Origin: CALBPI01 sp038521865
Lineage (GTDB): Bacteria; Pseudomonadota; Gammaproteobacteria; Steroidobacterales; Woeseiaceae
Length of the DNA: 64,000 nucleotides
NCBI GenBank assembly: GCA_038521865.1
Contig: JBCBKO010000004.1
Location: 124,001-188,000 of the forward strand
Reading direction: 5' to 3'
Positions 39,729 through 48,637 of this stretch are shown one piece after another. The notes under the pieces are model-generated. The model saw only the letters and a program-made list of their open reading frames with translations. It was not told the origin of the DNA and made no database searches. The translations under genes were made by a program, and so were the position numbers. How positions within the stretch are numbered: the first letter of the stretch is position 1; every line of letters begins with the position of its first letter.

Positions 39729-41675
39729 GTGATTGCGAAGACACGATTTTCAGCGTTGGCAACGGTGGGTGCTTTTCTTCTGATCGGTTGTGGCGAGTCG
39801 AAGGATGTCGCTGAAATAGCGGGCAGCGCGGCAACGATTGAATCGACTGATGAATTCACGGAGCGTGCGGTCGACCTTGGGCCACGAGATCAGATGCCCG
39901 GAGCCGCGTTGTACGGGCAGTATTGCGCCACCTGTCACAGCGGTGGCATCGCGAAGGCGCCCCACCTAACGTTCCTCGAGATGCTGTCTCCGCAGTCGAT
40001 CCTCACCACGATGAATGAGGGCATCATGCAGACGCAGTCGGCTGAGTTGACCGATGCGCAACGCCGGCACGTTGCCGAGTACATCACTCAGACTCCGGCC
40101 GACAGCGAGATGGCGCAATTGGCCTACGCGCCGATGTGCGATGAGTCGATCACGATGAATGTGGACTCGGGCATCGTCAAAGCGGGTTGGGGTTATGACA
40201 CCAACCGCTATTCCGGGGCTGAGCAGGCCGGTCTGAGTGCAGACGATGCTGCTGACCTTCAACTGAAATGGGCCTATGCCTACCCTGGCGCGTTGCGGGC
40301 GCGTTCTAACCCGACGGTCGGCTTCGGGTCTGTATTTGTTGGCAGTCAGGACGGCAGCGTTTATGCGCTGGATCTGGAGACTGGTTGTGCACATTGGCGC
40401 ATTCAAGCAAGTGCCGAAGTTCGTACCGGTGTGATTCTCGCGGAGGGCGTTGATGGCGAGCCCCCGCTCGCCATTTTCGGTGACATTTTGGCGCGCTTAT
40501 ATGCGGTCAACGCGATGACCGGAGAGGCGGTCTGGTCGTTCAAAGTCGACGAGCATCCCAGTGCGACGTTAACGGCAACACCGTCGCTCGCCGAGCATCG
40601 TGTCATTGTTAACGTGTCATCACTGGAGGTGACCGCTGCAGCCAATCCTGAATACGCCTGTTGTACGTTCCGCGGCAAGACGGTCGCGGTTGATGCGGCG
40701 ACTGGTGACATCGAATGGACCCACTACGCCATCCCGGAAGCGCCGAGCGAGGTTGCGAGAACGTCGGCGGGCACGGCGGTCATGGCGCCGTCCGGTGCGC
40801 CTGTGTGGGCAAGCCCAACGATCGATTTAAAGCGACGGCGTGTCTATATCGGTACGGGCGAGAATTACTCTTCACCGGCCGACGGCAACAGCGACGCTGT
40901 GATGGCGGTGGATTTGGATAGCGGCGAACGCGTCTGGACCCGCCAGACTTTTGAGGGTGATGCGTGGAATGTGGCCTGCATGATGGCCAACAATCCGAAC
41001 TGCCCGGAGGAGGATGGTCCCGACTTCGACCATGGCTCGAGCATCTTGTTGGTCGATGCGGGTGAGGATCGACAGGTGTTGGTTGCGGGCCTGAAAGATG
41101 GCCACGTTATCGGGCTCGACCCCGACGCAAAGGGCAACTTGCTGTGGCAGACAAGGGTGGGTCGCGGCAGTATTCAGGGCGGAGTCCATTTTGGACTGGC
41201 TGCGGAAGGTAGCACCGTTTACGTACCGATCAACGACATGAACGATACTCGCAATGGCGATGTGCTGTCGGCTGAAGATGCGCGACCCGGTGTGCACGCA
41301 GTGAACGCGGCGACCGGGGAGGTAATCTGGAGCCACGTGCAAGAAAATGTCTGCCCGGACGACATGGCATTGTGTGACCCTGGCGTCTCCGCGCCGGTCA
41401 CGGCGTTCCCAGGTGCGGTGGTCGCCGGCCACCTTGATGGCTTCCTCCGAATCTATGCCCGTGAGTCAGGCGAGGTGCTTTGGTCTTATGACACGAAGCA
41501 GGCGGTGCGAGGGGTGAACGGAATCGAGGGTGCTGGCGGCGGCATGAGCGGGGCAGGACCTGTGGTCGCGAATGGGCATCTGATCGCAAACTCCGGCTAC
41601 GGCCTCTATTTTCATGGTGCCGGCAATTTGCTTGCTGTGTTCGCTCCGAAATCGCAAACAGGGTCTGGTGATTGA
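39729..41675 (+). CDS. PQQ-dependent quinohaemoprotein dehydrogenase, polyvinyl-alcohol-dehydrogenase-like
   Basis: The 648-residue protein starts at GTG 39729, with a GGGGG run about 9 bases upstream. Lipobox LLIGC gives Cys21. An N-terminal cytochrome c domain carries one haem site C66-x-x-C69-H70 (YCATCHSG). The rest is an eight-bladed PQQ propeller with repeated VYALDLETG, LYAVNAMTG, VAVDAATGD, VMAVDLDSGERVW and IYARESGEVLWSYD blades. The CCTFRGKTVAVDAATG stretch resembles polyvinyl-alcohol dehydrogenase. It would oxidise an alcohol outside the inner membrane and pass electrons to the cytochrome. The true substrate is unknown. Its TGA overlaps the VOC gene's ATG. Confidence 0.85.
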   Translation: MIAKTRFSALATVGAFLLIGCGESKDVAEIAGSAATIESTDEFTERAVDLGPRDQMPGAALYGQYCATCHSGGIAKAPHLTFLEMLSPQSILTTMNEGIMQTQSAELTDAQRRHVAEYITQTPADSEMAQLAYAPMCDESITMNVDSGIVKAGWGYDTNRYSGAEQAGLSADDAADLQLKWAYAYPGALRARSNPTVGFGSVFVGSQDGSVYALDLETGCAHWRIQASAEVRTGVILAEGVDGEPPLAIFGDILARLYAVNAMTGEAVWSFKVDEHPSATLTATPSLAEHRVIVNVSSLEVTAAANPEYACCTFRGKTVAVDAATGDIEWTHYAIPEAPSEVARTSAGTAVMAPSGAPVWASPTIDLKRRRVYIGTGENYSSPADGNSDAVMAVDLDSGERVWTRQTFEGDAWNVACMMANNPNCPEEDGPDFDHGSSILLVDAGEDRQVLVAGLKDGHVIGLDPDAKGNLLWQTRVGRGSIQGGVHFGLAAEGSTVYVPINDMNDTRNGDVLSAEDARPGVHAVNAATGEVIWSHVQENVCPDDMALCDPGVSAPVTAFPGAVVAGHLDGFLRIYARESGEVLWSYDTKQAVRGVNGIEGAGGGMSGAGPVVANGHLIANSGYGLYFHGAGNLLAVFAPKSQTGSGD

Positions 41676-42202
41676 TGGGTCCGACGGGCCGGGTCGTTAC
41701 CCAGAACGCGTGGGTCGTTACCGACATTGAGGCGGCTGCGCGGGCATGGTCGCGGACACTCGGCATAGGTCCATTCTTCCTCGGAACCTATCCTGAGAGT
41801 GTGTTCGAAGATATGCGCTATCGAGGCGCGCCGGGCGTGCTGACGATGCGCACGGCGATCGCCTACAGCGGGGATCTGCAGATAGAGCTGATCGAGCCAC
41901 TTGACGATGCGCCGAATGCGTATCGAGATGTCTACCCCGCAGGGCGCACTGGCTTCCATCATGTGTGTTTGTGGAGTGAGGATATCGACCGGGACATCGG
42001 TCACTACGCACGTGCAGGCGCTGCGACTGTCAATATCGGTCGTATGCGTGGCGGTCCGCGATTCGCCTACATCGATACACGGCAGCAGTTCGGTTGCATG
42101 ACGGAACTGCTCGAGCCGCATCCGCATGTGCAAGCGATGTTTGCTAACTGGCAATCGCAGAGTCGCGATTGGGACGGTCGTGAGCCGATCGTGTACCTGT
42201 AG
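41675..42202 (+). CDS. VOC-family protein
   Basis: The 175-residue protein begins at ATG 41675, overlapping the dehydrogenase stop (TGATG). It has a Glyoxalase_4-like pattern: VVTDIEAAARAWSRTLGIGPFFLG, IELIEPL with the metal Glu, GFHHVCLWSEDID with the metal His, and CMTELLEP. This subfamily includes methylmalonyl-CoA epimerase-like and lactoylglutathione-lyase-like enzymes. Translational coupling to the quinohaemoprotein suggests it processes a product of that pathway. Confidence 0.85.
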   Translation: MGPTGRVVTQNAWVVTDIEAAARAWSRTLGIGPFFLGTYPESVFEDMRYRGAPGVLTMRTAIAYSGDLQIELIEPLDDAPNAYRDVYPAGRTGFHHVCLWSEDIDRDIGHYARAGAATVNIGRMRGGPRFAYIDTRQQFGCMTELLEPHPHVQAMFANWQSQSRDWDGREPIVYL

Positions 42203-42204
42203 CT

Positions 42205-42651
42205 CTAAAGCCAGCGACGCGTTCGATTCAAATAGTCCTGAAAGGGTTGCCCGAACTTTTCGAGGAGTGCGGTTTCTTCCGGGATTATCTGCAGTTTGGT
42301 GAGCAGAGGGACGAAGGTCAGTCCGATCAAAACTGCGGCGCCATTGCCGAGCCAAACCGCCCAGGCCAACAACACCATTAGCAACCCGAGATACATCGGG
42401 TTTCGTGTCCACTTGAAGATGCCGTCAGTCACCAGCGAACTCGCTTTTTCGGGTCGTATGGGGTTTACCGTTGTGCGGTAGTTTCGAAACTGCGCGACAC
42501 CAATGAGTGCAATCATCAGTCCCACAACCAGCAATGCAATCGCAGCGAAACCCTGACGCGGGAATCTGTAGTTCAGCATGGGCGCCGCGTCGGCGGCCAG
42601 TTTCATGGCAGCGCCGAGTGCGCCTGCGATGAGGGGCGGCGGTATGTGCAT
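42205..42651 (-). CDS. Isoprenylcysteine carboxyl methyltransferase-like membrane protein
   Basis: The 148-residue protein has four hydrophobic helices and the ICMT/PEMT signature: FRNYRTTVNPIRPEKASSLVTDGIFKWTRNPMYLGLL (G-x-x-x-x-x-R-N-P-x-Y) and the C-terminal EETALLEKFGQPFQDYLNRTRRWL with E-x-x-L...FG..Y..Y. It is a membrane SAM methyltransferase; substrates of bacterial homologues are mostly unknown. It overlaps nothing, but lies 9 bases from the FAD monooxygenase gene on the same strand, likely one operon. Confidence 0.85.
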   Translation of the reverse strand: MHIPPPLIAGALGAAMKLAADAAPMLNYRFPRQGFAAIALLVVGLMIALIGVAQFRNYRTTVNPIRPEKASSLVTDGIFKWTRNPMYLGLLMVLLAWAVWLGNGAAVLIGLTFVPLLTKLQIIPEETALLEKFGQPFQDYLNRTRRWL

Positions 42652-42660
42652 TGGTTCTCC

Positions 42661-43875
42661 CTAATGACTTCGCATTTCGTTGACCACATCATGGCCGTAA
42701 ATGGCATCAAACTGCCGATGGATCAGTGACGGCATTAGCTTCGCGGCAACGCCAGGGATCTGCCAGTACCACCACTGGCCGATGCTACTACGCGCATGGA
42801 ATCGACCGGTGTTTGCCGACGCGCGTCGCTGGATATCAGAGGTGCGTGGGATGCGATGTCGTTCATAGCTGCGCAAGCCCGCTGCGAGATCCCGATCAGG
42901 GTGCAGCGAGCGGGCAAGTACCCAAGCGTCTTCAATGGCCATAGCCGCACCCTGCGCGACAAACGGCAGCATCGCATGGCAGCTATCTCCCAACAGGGTC
43001 AGATTTTTTGTTGACCAACGATCGAGTGGTTCACGATCAAACAACGCCCATCGGTAGTGCGTATCTGCGCTTTCGATAATGCGCTGCAGAGTGGGATGCC
43101 AGCCGGCGAAGTCCTGAAGCGCGTCGTTTTGGGCGCCCTTTGCGGTCCAGCGTTCGTCACTCCACGCGTCGGTTTCTACGACGCCAACGAAATTGACAAG
43201 GTTCCCACCGCGCAGCCTATAGGTAACGGCGTGTCGACCCGGGCCGACCCATGCCCGTGCGGTTGCGGGCGGGGCATGCTCGCCGAGTGCGCTTGTCGGA
43301 ACGGTGCAACGCCAGGCAACGTTACCGGTGAAACGCGGTGCCGCATCGCCAAAAACTTGCGAACGGATTGTCGAACGCACACCGTCGGCGGCGATCATCA
43401 GGCTGGCGCGTTCATGGCGGTTAAGGGTCGTCTGCAGTGCGATGTCTTCGGCGGACTCGATGACTTTCTCAACCGCAACGCCGAGTTCGAGCGCACCTGG
43501 TTGCCGCGCTTCCAGCGCTGCAGTGAGAACATCAACCAGATCAGCTCGGTGGCAATGCAAGTACGGTGCGCCCCAGCGTACGGCGGCTGCGGAGCCTGCT
43601 GGAACCGAGAACACCGGTCTTCCGTCGATGCCGCGAACCATTTCTATGCGCGTGGGCGTGACCGAAACGTCCATCAATGGCTCCAGCAGGTCGAGCGCTC
43701 GCAATACCCGAGAGGCGTTCGGCGAAATCTGGATGCCAGCGCCGACCTCCCTGAGTTCAGGCGCTTGTTCAATAACGCGCACATGCCAGCCATGAGCCTG
43801 CAATGCCAGTGCGGTGGTCAATCCGCCGATACCGGCGCCGACGATCAGGGCGTTTTGGTCTTGCGAGTTGCGCAT
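42661..43875 (-). CDS. FAD-dependent monooxygenase (salicylate/3-hydroxybenzoate hydroxylase type)
   Basis: I use ATG 43875 (MRNSQDQNALIVGAGIGG; 404 residues); an in-frame ATG at 43905 is possible. It has the group A flavoprotein motifs: GxGxxG (VGAGIGGLTTALAL), DG (MIAADGVRSTIRS) and GD (LTLLGDSCHAMLPFVAQGAAMAIEDAWVLA). The domain order matches aromatic ring hydroxylases using NAD(P)H. Presumed role: hydroxylation of an aromatic or cyclic intermediate in the surrounding catabolic cluster; the substrate cannot be read from sequence. Confidence 0.88.
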   Translation of the reverse strand: MRNSQDQNALIVGAGIGGLTTALALQAHGWHVRVIEQAPELREVGAGIQISPNASRVLRALDLLEPLMDVSVTPTRIEMVRGIDGRPVFSVPAGSAAAVRWGAPYLHCHRADLVDVLTAALEARQPGALELGVAVEKVIESAEDIALQTTLNRHERASLMIAADGVRSTIRSQVFGDAAPRFTGNVAWRCTVPTSALGEHAPPATARAWVGPGRHAVTYRLRGGNLVNFVGVVETDAWSDERWTAKGAQNDALQDFAGWHPTLQRIIESADTHYRWALFDREPLDRWSTKNLTLLGDSCHAMLPFVAQGAAMAIEDAWVLARSLHPDRDLAAGLRSYERHRIPRTSDIQRRASANTGRFHARSSIGQWWYWQIPGVAAKLMPSLIHRQFDAIYGHDVVNEMRSH

Positions 43876-43948
43876 AGTCTCAATGCTACGTGAGAGTGAT
43901 GTCATTGGGGTATGCTGCCCGCCTCGCAGCGATTATGGGAGTCAGCCG

Positions 43949-44947
43949 ATGCGCAAAATGACGGTCACAGGACAGGCAGGCCTGGAAGACTTGAAGCTCT
44001 CGGATGTGGATGTTGGTGAACCCGGCGCGGGTGAGGTCCAGGTGCAGTGGAAGGCGACCTCACTGAATTATCACGACTTGATGGTCGCACAGGGATTGAT
44101 TCCTGTCGCAGGTGACAGAGTACCGATGAGTGACGGTGCTGGCGAGATCGTTGCGGTCGGTCAGGGAGTGACCCGTTGGCAGGTTGGCGATCGCGTCATG
44201 TCGACCTTTTTTCCGTTGTGGAGAACCGGTGCCCCCGCGCTGGAGAATATGTGGCAAGTCGCCGGCGAAACGGTTGACGGCTTTGCGCTTGATCGCAGTA
44301 ACGTCGGGGAACACACCCTGACGACGGTACCCGACGGGTACACGGATGCGCAGGCGGCTACCTTACCGTGCGCTGCCGTGACCGCTTGGCGCGCGCTCGT
44401 CGAGGAATGCAATGTACGGCCTGGAGACACGGTCCTGATCGAGGGAACTGGCGGCATGTCGCTGTTCGCATTGCAGATTGCCAAGGCGGCGGGTGCCACA
44501 GTGATCGCGACTTCTTCTTCAGACGAGAAGCTCGAGCGCCTGCGCGATATGGGCGCGGACCATACGATCAATTACCGCAGTGACGAGAATTGGGGCAAGA
44601 CTGCTTACGCGGTATGTGGCGGCGTAGATCACGTGCTGGATGTTGGCGGTGGCGCGACGATTCGCCAGTCGACGGAGGCGGTCGCGATCGGTGGCAACAT
44701 CGTCCTGATCGGCATTCTTGGCGGTCGTAAGGGCGAGATCGTTTTCCCTAAGTACTTCTTCAAACAAGTCCATCTCGCGGGCATCGCGGTTGGCAGCCAT
44801 GTGCAACAAGAGCGCATGGTACGCGCGATCAATCAGGACGGTTTCAAACCGGTGATCGATAAGAGTTTTTCACTGCCCGAACTCGGTGATGCGTTTGCGT
44901 ATCAGGCCTCGGGGCAGCAGTTCGGCAAGATTGTGGTTGAGTATTGA
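43949..44947 (+). CDS. Zinc-independent MDR family oxidoreductase (quinone-oxidoreductase/alcohol-dehydrogenase-like)
   Basis: The 332-residue protein starts at ATG 43949 with GGGAG 9 bases upstream. An N-terminal GroES-like domain has SLNYHDLMVAQG, GAGEIVAVGQGVTRWQVGDRV and no catalytic-zinc cysteine. A Rossmann domain follows with the NAD(P) motif VLIEGTGGMSLFALQIAKAAGATVIATSSS. It is probably an NADPH-dependent reductase of enones or quinones, though such genes are often annotated as alcohol dehydrogenase. Nine bases before the OsmC gene and divergent from the monooxygenase. Confidence 0.85.
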   Translation: MRKMTVTGQAGLEDLKLSDVDVGEPGAGEVQVQWKATSLNYHDLMVAQGLIPVAGDRVPMSDGAGEIVAVGQGVTRWQVGDRVMSTFFPLWRTGAPALENMWQVAGETVDGFALDRSNVGEHTLTTVPDGYTDAQAATLPCAAVTAWRALVEECNVRPGDTVLIEGTGGMSLFALQIAKAAGATVIATSSSDEKLERLRDMGADHTINYRSDENWGKTAYAVCGGVDHVLDVGGGATIRQSTEAVAIGGNIVLIGILGGRKGEIVFPKYFFKQVHLAGIAVGSHVQQERMVRAINQDGFKPVIDKSFSLPELGDAFAYQASGQQFGKIVVEY

Positions 44948-44956
44948 GGAGTAGAC

Positions 44957-45421
44957 ATGGGCAAGGCACACGAATACACGATGACGATGTCCTGGACCGG
45001 AAACACGGGTGAGGGCACCAAGACCTACAAGAGCTACAACCGCAATTTCAGCGTTAATGCCGATGGGAAACCCGAGTTACTCGGCTCCGCTGATCCCAAT
45101 TATCTTGGTGATGCCTCGCGCTGGAATCCGGAGGAGTTGCTCGTGGCCGCACTGTCGGGCTGTCACAAGCTCTGGTTCCTCCATTTATGCGCCATGAAAC
45201 GTATCGTCGTTACCGAATATGTCGATCACCCAATCGGCACGTTGAATGCAGAATCGGATGGCAGTGGAGAGTTCACCGCAACCGTACTGAAGCCCACCAT
45301 TACGCTTGCGGATCCATCGCAGGCCGAGGCCGCCGACGCTCTGCACGAAACTGCGCATGACAAGTGTTTCATTGCCCGGTCAGTCAACTTCCCTGTGACG
45401 GTAGAGGCCACCTACCAGTAA
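44957..45421 (+). CDS. OsmC family peroxidase-like protein
   Basis: The 154-residue protein carries the two conserved cysteines, in LLVAALSGCHKLWF and HDKCFIARSVNFPVTV, and the EELLVAALSGCH helix typical of OsmC/Ohr thiol peroxidases. It reduces organic hydroperoxides or protects from oxidised substrates. It is co-transcribed with the MDR oxidoreductase, with a ribosome-binding site GAGGAG before the ATG. Confidence 0.88.
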   Translation: MGKAHEYTMTMSWTGNTGEGTKTYKSYNRNFSVNADGKPELLGSADPNYLGDASRWNPEELLVAALSGCHKLWFLHLCAMKRIVVTEYVDHPIGTLNAESDGSGEFTATVLKPTITLADPSQAEAADALHETAHDKCFIARSVNFPVTVEATYQ

Positions 45422-45428
45422 ACGAAAC

Positions 45429-46511
45429 TCAGGCTGTCGGGCTGATGATGAGACCCACGTCAGGTCTGGCTTCGCCCGACAGCACTTCTTTGTAAGCTGC
45501 CTGCAACAACGACATGCCATTCAAATGCCGGTAGCTGATCCAGTCGGCAGTGGCCTGCGTTGCCTTGAGCCAAAACTCGTAGGTGCGCTTCTCAAACTCG
45601 CCGGGCCCCCACTCCTTGTTGCGAGTCTGCATGTGCCCGGGCGCGAAGAACATCTGGCTGCGTTCACGAATAAAGTCGGGTCCCATCGAGTTTTCTTCGT
45701 AGTGGGTCAATCCGACGTTTGAGGTGAATTTCATGTTGTCGCCCAACATCGCGTGCAACTTTGACAGCACCTTGCCGTTGCCGGACATGTCGACGATCAC
45801 CGTTGGCTTCGAGGCGTCGATCGCTTCAAGGTCGTTATAGTCGACCGCACTGTTATAGAAACCCATGTTGCGTACCGCATCGAGATTGCCTCTCGAGGTA
45901 ATACCGATGACCGGACGCTTCCCTTCGTCGGTAGACAGGCCGACCGCGAGCCCCACCGAGGTTTTTGAAGAGGCGCTTGGGATGATGATCTGCTCGGCGC
46001 CAAAGAAGTCATTAGCGATCAGGTAGTCATAGAGACAGAAAGAGGTCGCATACAGCGGGAAAAGCAGCATTCGCGCATCGTCCAGCGCGGCGTCGTAATG
46101 CGGCTCGTGCGAGCACCTTGCGTAGGCGTTGTATACCGGTGGCAGTTCCGCGCGGTGTTCGGCGGCATCAAAAAAGCGCGTTGCCGAGACCCGGCCTGGC
46201 TTCATGCGCAGGTGCGTACCCATCGGCCAGTAGCCATAGAGGCGCTCGCCAACGGCGATTTCGTCGTGGCTGGATTCCACAACATCAGCGAAACCCCAAA
46301 CAGGAATGACGCCGAAGTCGTCGTCGACCGGAAAGAACTTCCAATAACCGATGCGCTCGCCAACCACGGCATACGTGATGTTGTTCGCCGTCAGCGCGAA
46401 TCGGTCGATCGCGACGATGATCTCACCGGACTGCGCAGGCGCGAGGTCCTGATCGGTAACGCGCGTATTCGAGTACGCTGTCTTGTAAACTTCCAGTTGG
46501 CTGTTTCGCAT
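45429..46511 (-). CDS. DUF2855 family protein
   Basis: The 360-residue protein starts at ATG 46511 (MRNSQLEVYKTAYSNTRV); the frame runs further up but without support. It has an MDR-like fold without zinc residues: LTANNITYAVVGERIGYWKFFPVDDDFGVIPVWGFADVVES, then a nucleotide-binding-like IIIPSASSKTSVGLAVGLS, and a conserved C-terminal WGPGEFEKRTYEFWL. DUF2855 members are uncharacterised NAD(P)-binding-like oxidoreductases found in catabolic loci. It is 70 bases downstream of the enoyl-CoA hydratase gene in one likely operon. Confidence 0.85.
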   Translation of the reverse strand: MRNSQLEVYKTAYSNTRVTDQDLAPAQSGEIIVAIDRFALTANNITYAVVGERIGYWKFFPVDDDFGVIPVWGFADVVESSHDEIAVGERLYGYWPMGTHLRMKPGRVSATRFFDAAEHRAELPPVYNAYARCSHEPHYDAALDDARMLLFPLYATSFCLYDYLIANDFFGAEQIIIPSASSKTSVGLAVGLSTDEGKRPVIGITSRGNLDAVRNMGFYNSAVDYNDLEAIDASKPTVIVDMSGNGKVLSKLHAMLGDNMKFTSNVGLTHYEENSMGPDFIRERSQMFFAPGHMQTRNKEWGPGEFEKRTYEFWLKATQATADWISYRHLNGMSLLQAAYKEVLSGEARPDVGLIISPTA

Positions 46512-46581
46512 GTGTCCGCCCCGCTCTGTGATTTGCACGCGAGTGTCGGCCGATCGCGTGTGGGGGTCAACCGCTTCCGGA

Positions 46582-47379
46582 TCAGTTGGATTGCCAGGGC
46601 GGTGGCGACCTGTCCAGAAAGCTTTGGATCCCGTGTTGCCCTTCTTCACCCGCGAGTGCCTGCGAAAAAGCATCGACGGCACGCTCGATAAAGTCGTCCA
46701 GCGCTTGCGCTTCGAGATGCTGGATCAGCTGTTTTGTCGTGCGATTTGCACCGGGCGCGCATGAGCGAATGTCGCGCTTTATCCGCTCGAACCGCTCCCG
46801 CAATTGCGCCTCATCGGTTTCGACAAAATCCGCGAGTCCAAGCGCTAAAGCTTCATCAGCCGTAAAGGCAGCGCCCGTGAGCATCAGGCGTTTTGCAGTG
46901 ATGGTCCCGGCGCGTCGCACGATCCAGGGTGCAATCTGGGCGGGTATCAATCCGAGGCGCGTCTCGGTCAATGCGAAACGAGTGTTGGAATGGACGATCA
47001 CAATGTCGGCCGCCGCCATCAGGCCGAGCCCACCGGCCATGGCAGCGCCGTGGACGATCACGATCACGGGTTGTGGCTGCATTGCCACGGCGCGAAGCAG
47101 TCTGCCGGTTTCGCGACTGGCAGTGCGAATGTTTTCGAGCGAGGACTCGTGCTCGGTGTTCAGTGCGTGGAAGCCCTTAAGGTCACCACCGGCGCAGAAC
47201 ACCTTGCCGGCACCCCGAAGCGTAATCCCGCGAACACTCACCTCTTGCGCGGCGCGTGCGAGCTCCGAGGTGAGTGCCGAGATCATTTCGGGGGACAGCG
47301 CATTGCGCGCATCCGGGCGGTTCAACTCGAGCGTCAACCAATCGGTTTCGCGGGTAATATTGAGAATTGGCTGTGCCAC
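46582..47379 (-). CDS. Enoyl-CoA hydratase/isomerase family protein
   Basis: I use GTG 47379 (V-A-Q-P-I-L-N-I-T-R-E), giving 265 residues, the usual crotonase length; a longer frame extends upstream over the terminator. It has the oxyanion-hole segments GAGKVFCAGGDLKGF and HGAAMAGGLGLMAAADIVIV. The region FALTETRLGLIPAQIAPWIVRRAG holds one of the acidic residues of the active site. It hydrates or isomerises an acyl-CoA double bond, linking the cluster to CoA-thioester degradation. No clear ribosome-binding site. Confidence 0.88.
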   Translation of the reverse strand: MAQPILNITRETDWLTLELNRPDARNALSPEMISALTSELARAAQEVSVRGITLRGAGKVFCAGGDLKGFHALNTEHESSLENIRTASRETGRLLRAVAMQPQPVIVIVHGAAMAGGLGLMAAADIVIVHSNTRFALTETRLGLIPAQIAPWIVRRAGTITAKRLMLTGAAFTADEALALGLADFVETDEAQLRERFERIKRDIRSCAPGANRTTKQLIQHLEAQALDDFIERAVDAFSQALAGEEGQHGIQSFLDRSPPPWQSN

Positions 47380-47403
47380 GTATGAAGTGTAACCGGGAGT
47401 GAC

Positions 47404-47434
47404 AAAAAAGCCCGGCGCTGGGCCGGGCTTTTCC
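47404..47434. terminator. Bidirectional intrinsic terminator
   Basis: An AAAAGCCCGGC/GCCGGGCTTTT stem, with A-run and T-run on opposite sides, lies just after the RRM gene stop. It ends the RRM transcript on the minus strand. Confidence 0.9.
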
Positions 47435-47452
47435 TCTAAACAAGCAGTTCGC

Positions 47453-47758
47453 TTACCAGCGGTTTGAACCGCCGCCGCCACCACCGTAGCCGCCGCGGTC
47501 AGGGCGCGGTGCGCGAGGACGAGCTTCGTTGACCGTGATGTTACGGCCATCGAGGCTTGTGCCGTTCAGGCCGTCGATCGCGGCCTGCGCTTCTGCGTCA
47601 CTACCCATCTCAACGAAGCCGAAGCCTTTGCTGCGACCGGTGTCACGGTCATTGATGACAACTGCAGAATCGACGGTGCCGAACGGCGCGAACGCGTCCT
47701 GCAAACCATTCTGATCCACTGAATACGGCAAATTGCCGACGTAAAGTTTTTTACCCAT
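47453..47758 (-). CDS. Single RRM RNA-binding protein with Gly-rich tail
   Basis: The 101-residue protein has one RNA recognition motif: RNP2 KLYVGNLP near the start and RNP1 KGFGFVEM at about 44-51, plus the NGTSLDGRNITVNEARPR end. A short Arg/Gly tail (RGGYGGGGGGSNRW) follows. A strong Shine-Dalgarno TAAGGAGGT is 11 bases before the ATG. Such bacterial RRM proteins are often cold-inducible, as in cyanobacteria; here the long untranslated leader (about 300 bases to the next gene) could hold its regulation. A strong terminator follows. Confidence 0.92.
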   Translation of the reverse strand: MGKKLYVGNLPYSVDQNGLQDAFAPFGTVDSAVVINDRDTGRSKGFGFVEMGSDAEAQAAIDGLNGTSLDGRNITVNEARPRAPRPDRGGYGGGGGGSNRW

Positions 47759-47993
47759 TTGATTTAAACCTCCTTAAGGCTCTCCAGTCGCTCAAGAAGA
47801 TTCAGGCATGTTGCCAGGAACTCGGTCGAAGCGATAACGGGGTAATAGTATAGCGTTTGGTCTGACCTATGGATCAATCCCAAACCGGAAAATTTCACGA
47901 AATTGAAATGTGAAAGCACAGCCCCCCAACCGTTTGACTAGTGTACAGCGGATTAAACGCAGGTTCCAAAAAACCGTGTGATCTGAATCGCTT

Positions 47994-48032
47994 TTCCGAT
48001 CGGAATAACTGGACTTGATTCTGCGCAGAATC
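47994..48032. promoter_or_regulatory. Two palindromes upstream of the GbsR-type regulator
   Basis: TTCCGATCGGAA (47994-48005) and GATTCTGCGCAGAATC (48017-48032) are perfect palindromes, the second ending 26 bases before the regulator ATG. They are candidate operators for self-regulation and control of the cydAB operon. Confidence 0.5.
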
Positions 48033-48058
48033 TAGAATTTTCGAAGTTTCAGAAATCA

Positions 48059-48637
48059 ATGAAATCGATGGAAATCACGCCATATCAACAGGCCTTTGTC
48101 CTGCATTTTGGTGAGATGGGCAGCCGCTGGGGCATCAACCGCACTGTGGGACAGGTGTACGCGTTGCTTTATGTCAATAAAGCACCGTTGAACGCAGAGC
48201 AGATCACAGCTGCGCTCTCGATCTCGAGATCCAACACCAGTATGGCGTTGAAGGAGCTGCAGGCGTGGCGTTTGGTCAGACTCCAGCACTTGCCGGAGGA
48301 TCGCCGCGATTACTTCAGTGCCCCGGAGGATATTTGGGAGATTTTCCGGACGTTGGTGGTCGAGCGTCGCAAGCGCGAAATCGATCCTACGCTCTCGCTT
48401 TTGCGCAACGTGCTTTTGGAACGGGCGACGAGTGAAGCGGACCAATACGCCGAACAGCGCATGCGCGAGATGCTCGAGTTGATCGAGCTTGTGACCGGCT
48501 GGCTCGACGACGTCAGTGATCTGGAACATGGAACTGCGGTCAAGCTCATGAAGCTTGGTGGTAGCGTACAAAAGTTGCTCACCGCCCCCGCCCGCTTGAA
48601 GCGCGGCGGCAAGGCGCGAGCAGGAGGAAACGATTAG
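48059..48637 (+). CDS. GbsR/MarR-family transcriptional regulator
   Basis: The 192-residue protein has a winged helix-turn-helix (VGQVYALLYVNKAPLNAEQITAALSISRSNTSMALKELQAWRLVRLQHLPEDRRDYFSAPEDIWEIFRTLV) preceded by GEMGSRWGINRT, the signature of the GbsR-like branch. An ATG three codons downstream (48068) is an alternative. The stop directly abuts the cydA ATG, so the three genes form one operon and the regulator probably controls the oxidase. The basic C-terminal tail (ARLKRGGKARAGGND) could contact DNA or be structural. Confidence 0.88.
   Translation: MKSMEITPYQQAFVLHFGEMGSRWGINRTVGQVYALLYVNKAPLNAEQITAALSISRSNTSMALKELQAWRLVRLQHLPEDRRDYFSAPEDIWEIFRTLVVERRKREIDPTLSLLRNVLLERATSEADQYAEQRMREMLELIELVTGWLDDVSDLEHGTAVKLMKLGGSVQKLLTAPARLKRGGKARAGGND

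Noticed and set aside
41612..42412. 266-codon minus-strand frame
   Set aside because: Covers the VOC gene and part of the dehydrogenase on the opposite strand; both of these have clear motifs and coupled starts.
43057..43893. 278-codon plus-strand frame
   Set aside because: Antisense to the FAD monooxygenase, which has intact motifs; shadow frame.
46586..47392. 268-codon plus-strand frame
   Set aside because: Antisense to the enoyl-CoA hydratase; Ser/Arg/Ala-rich shadow composition.
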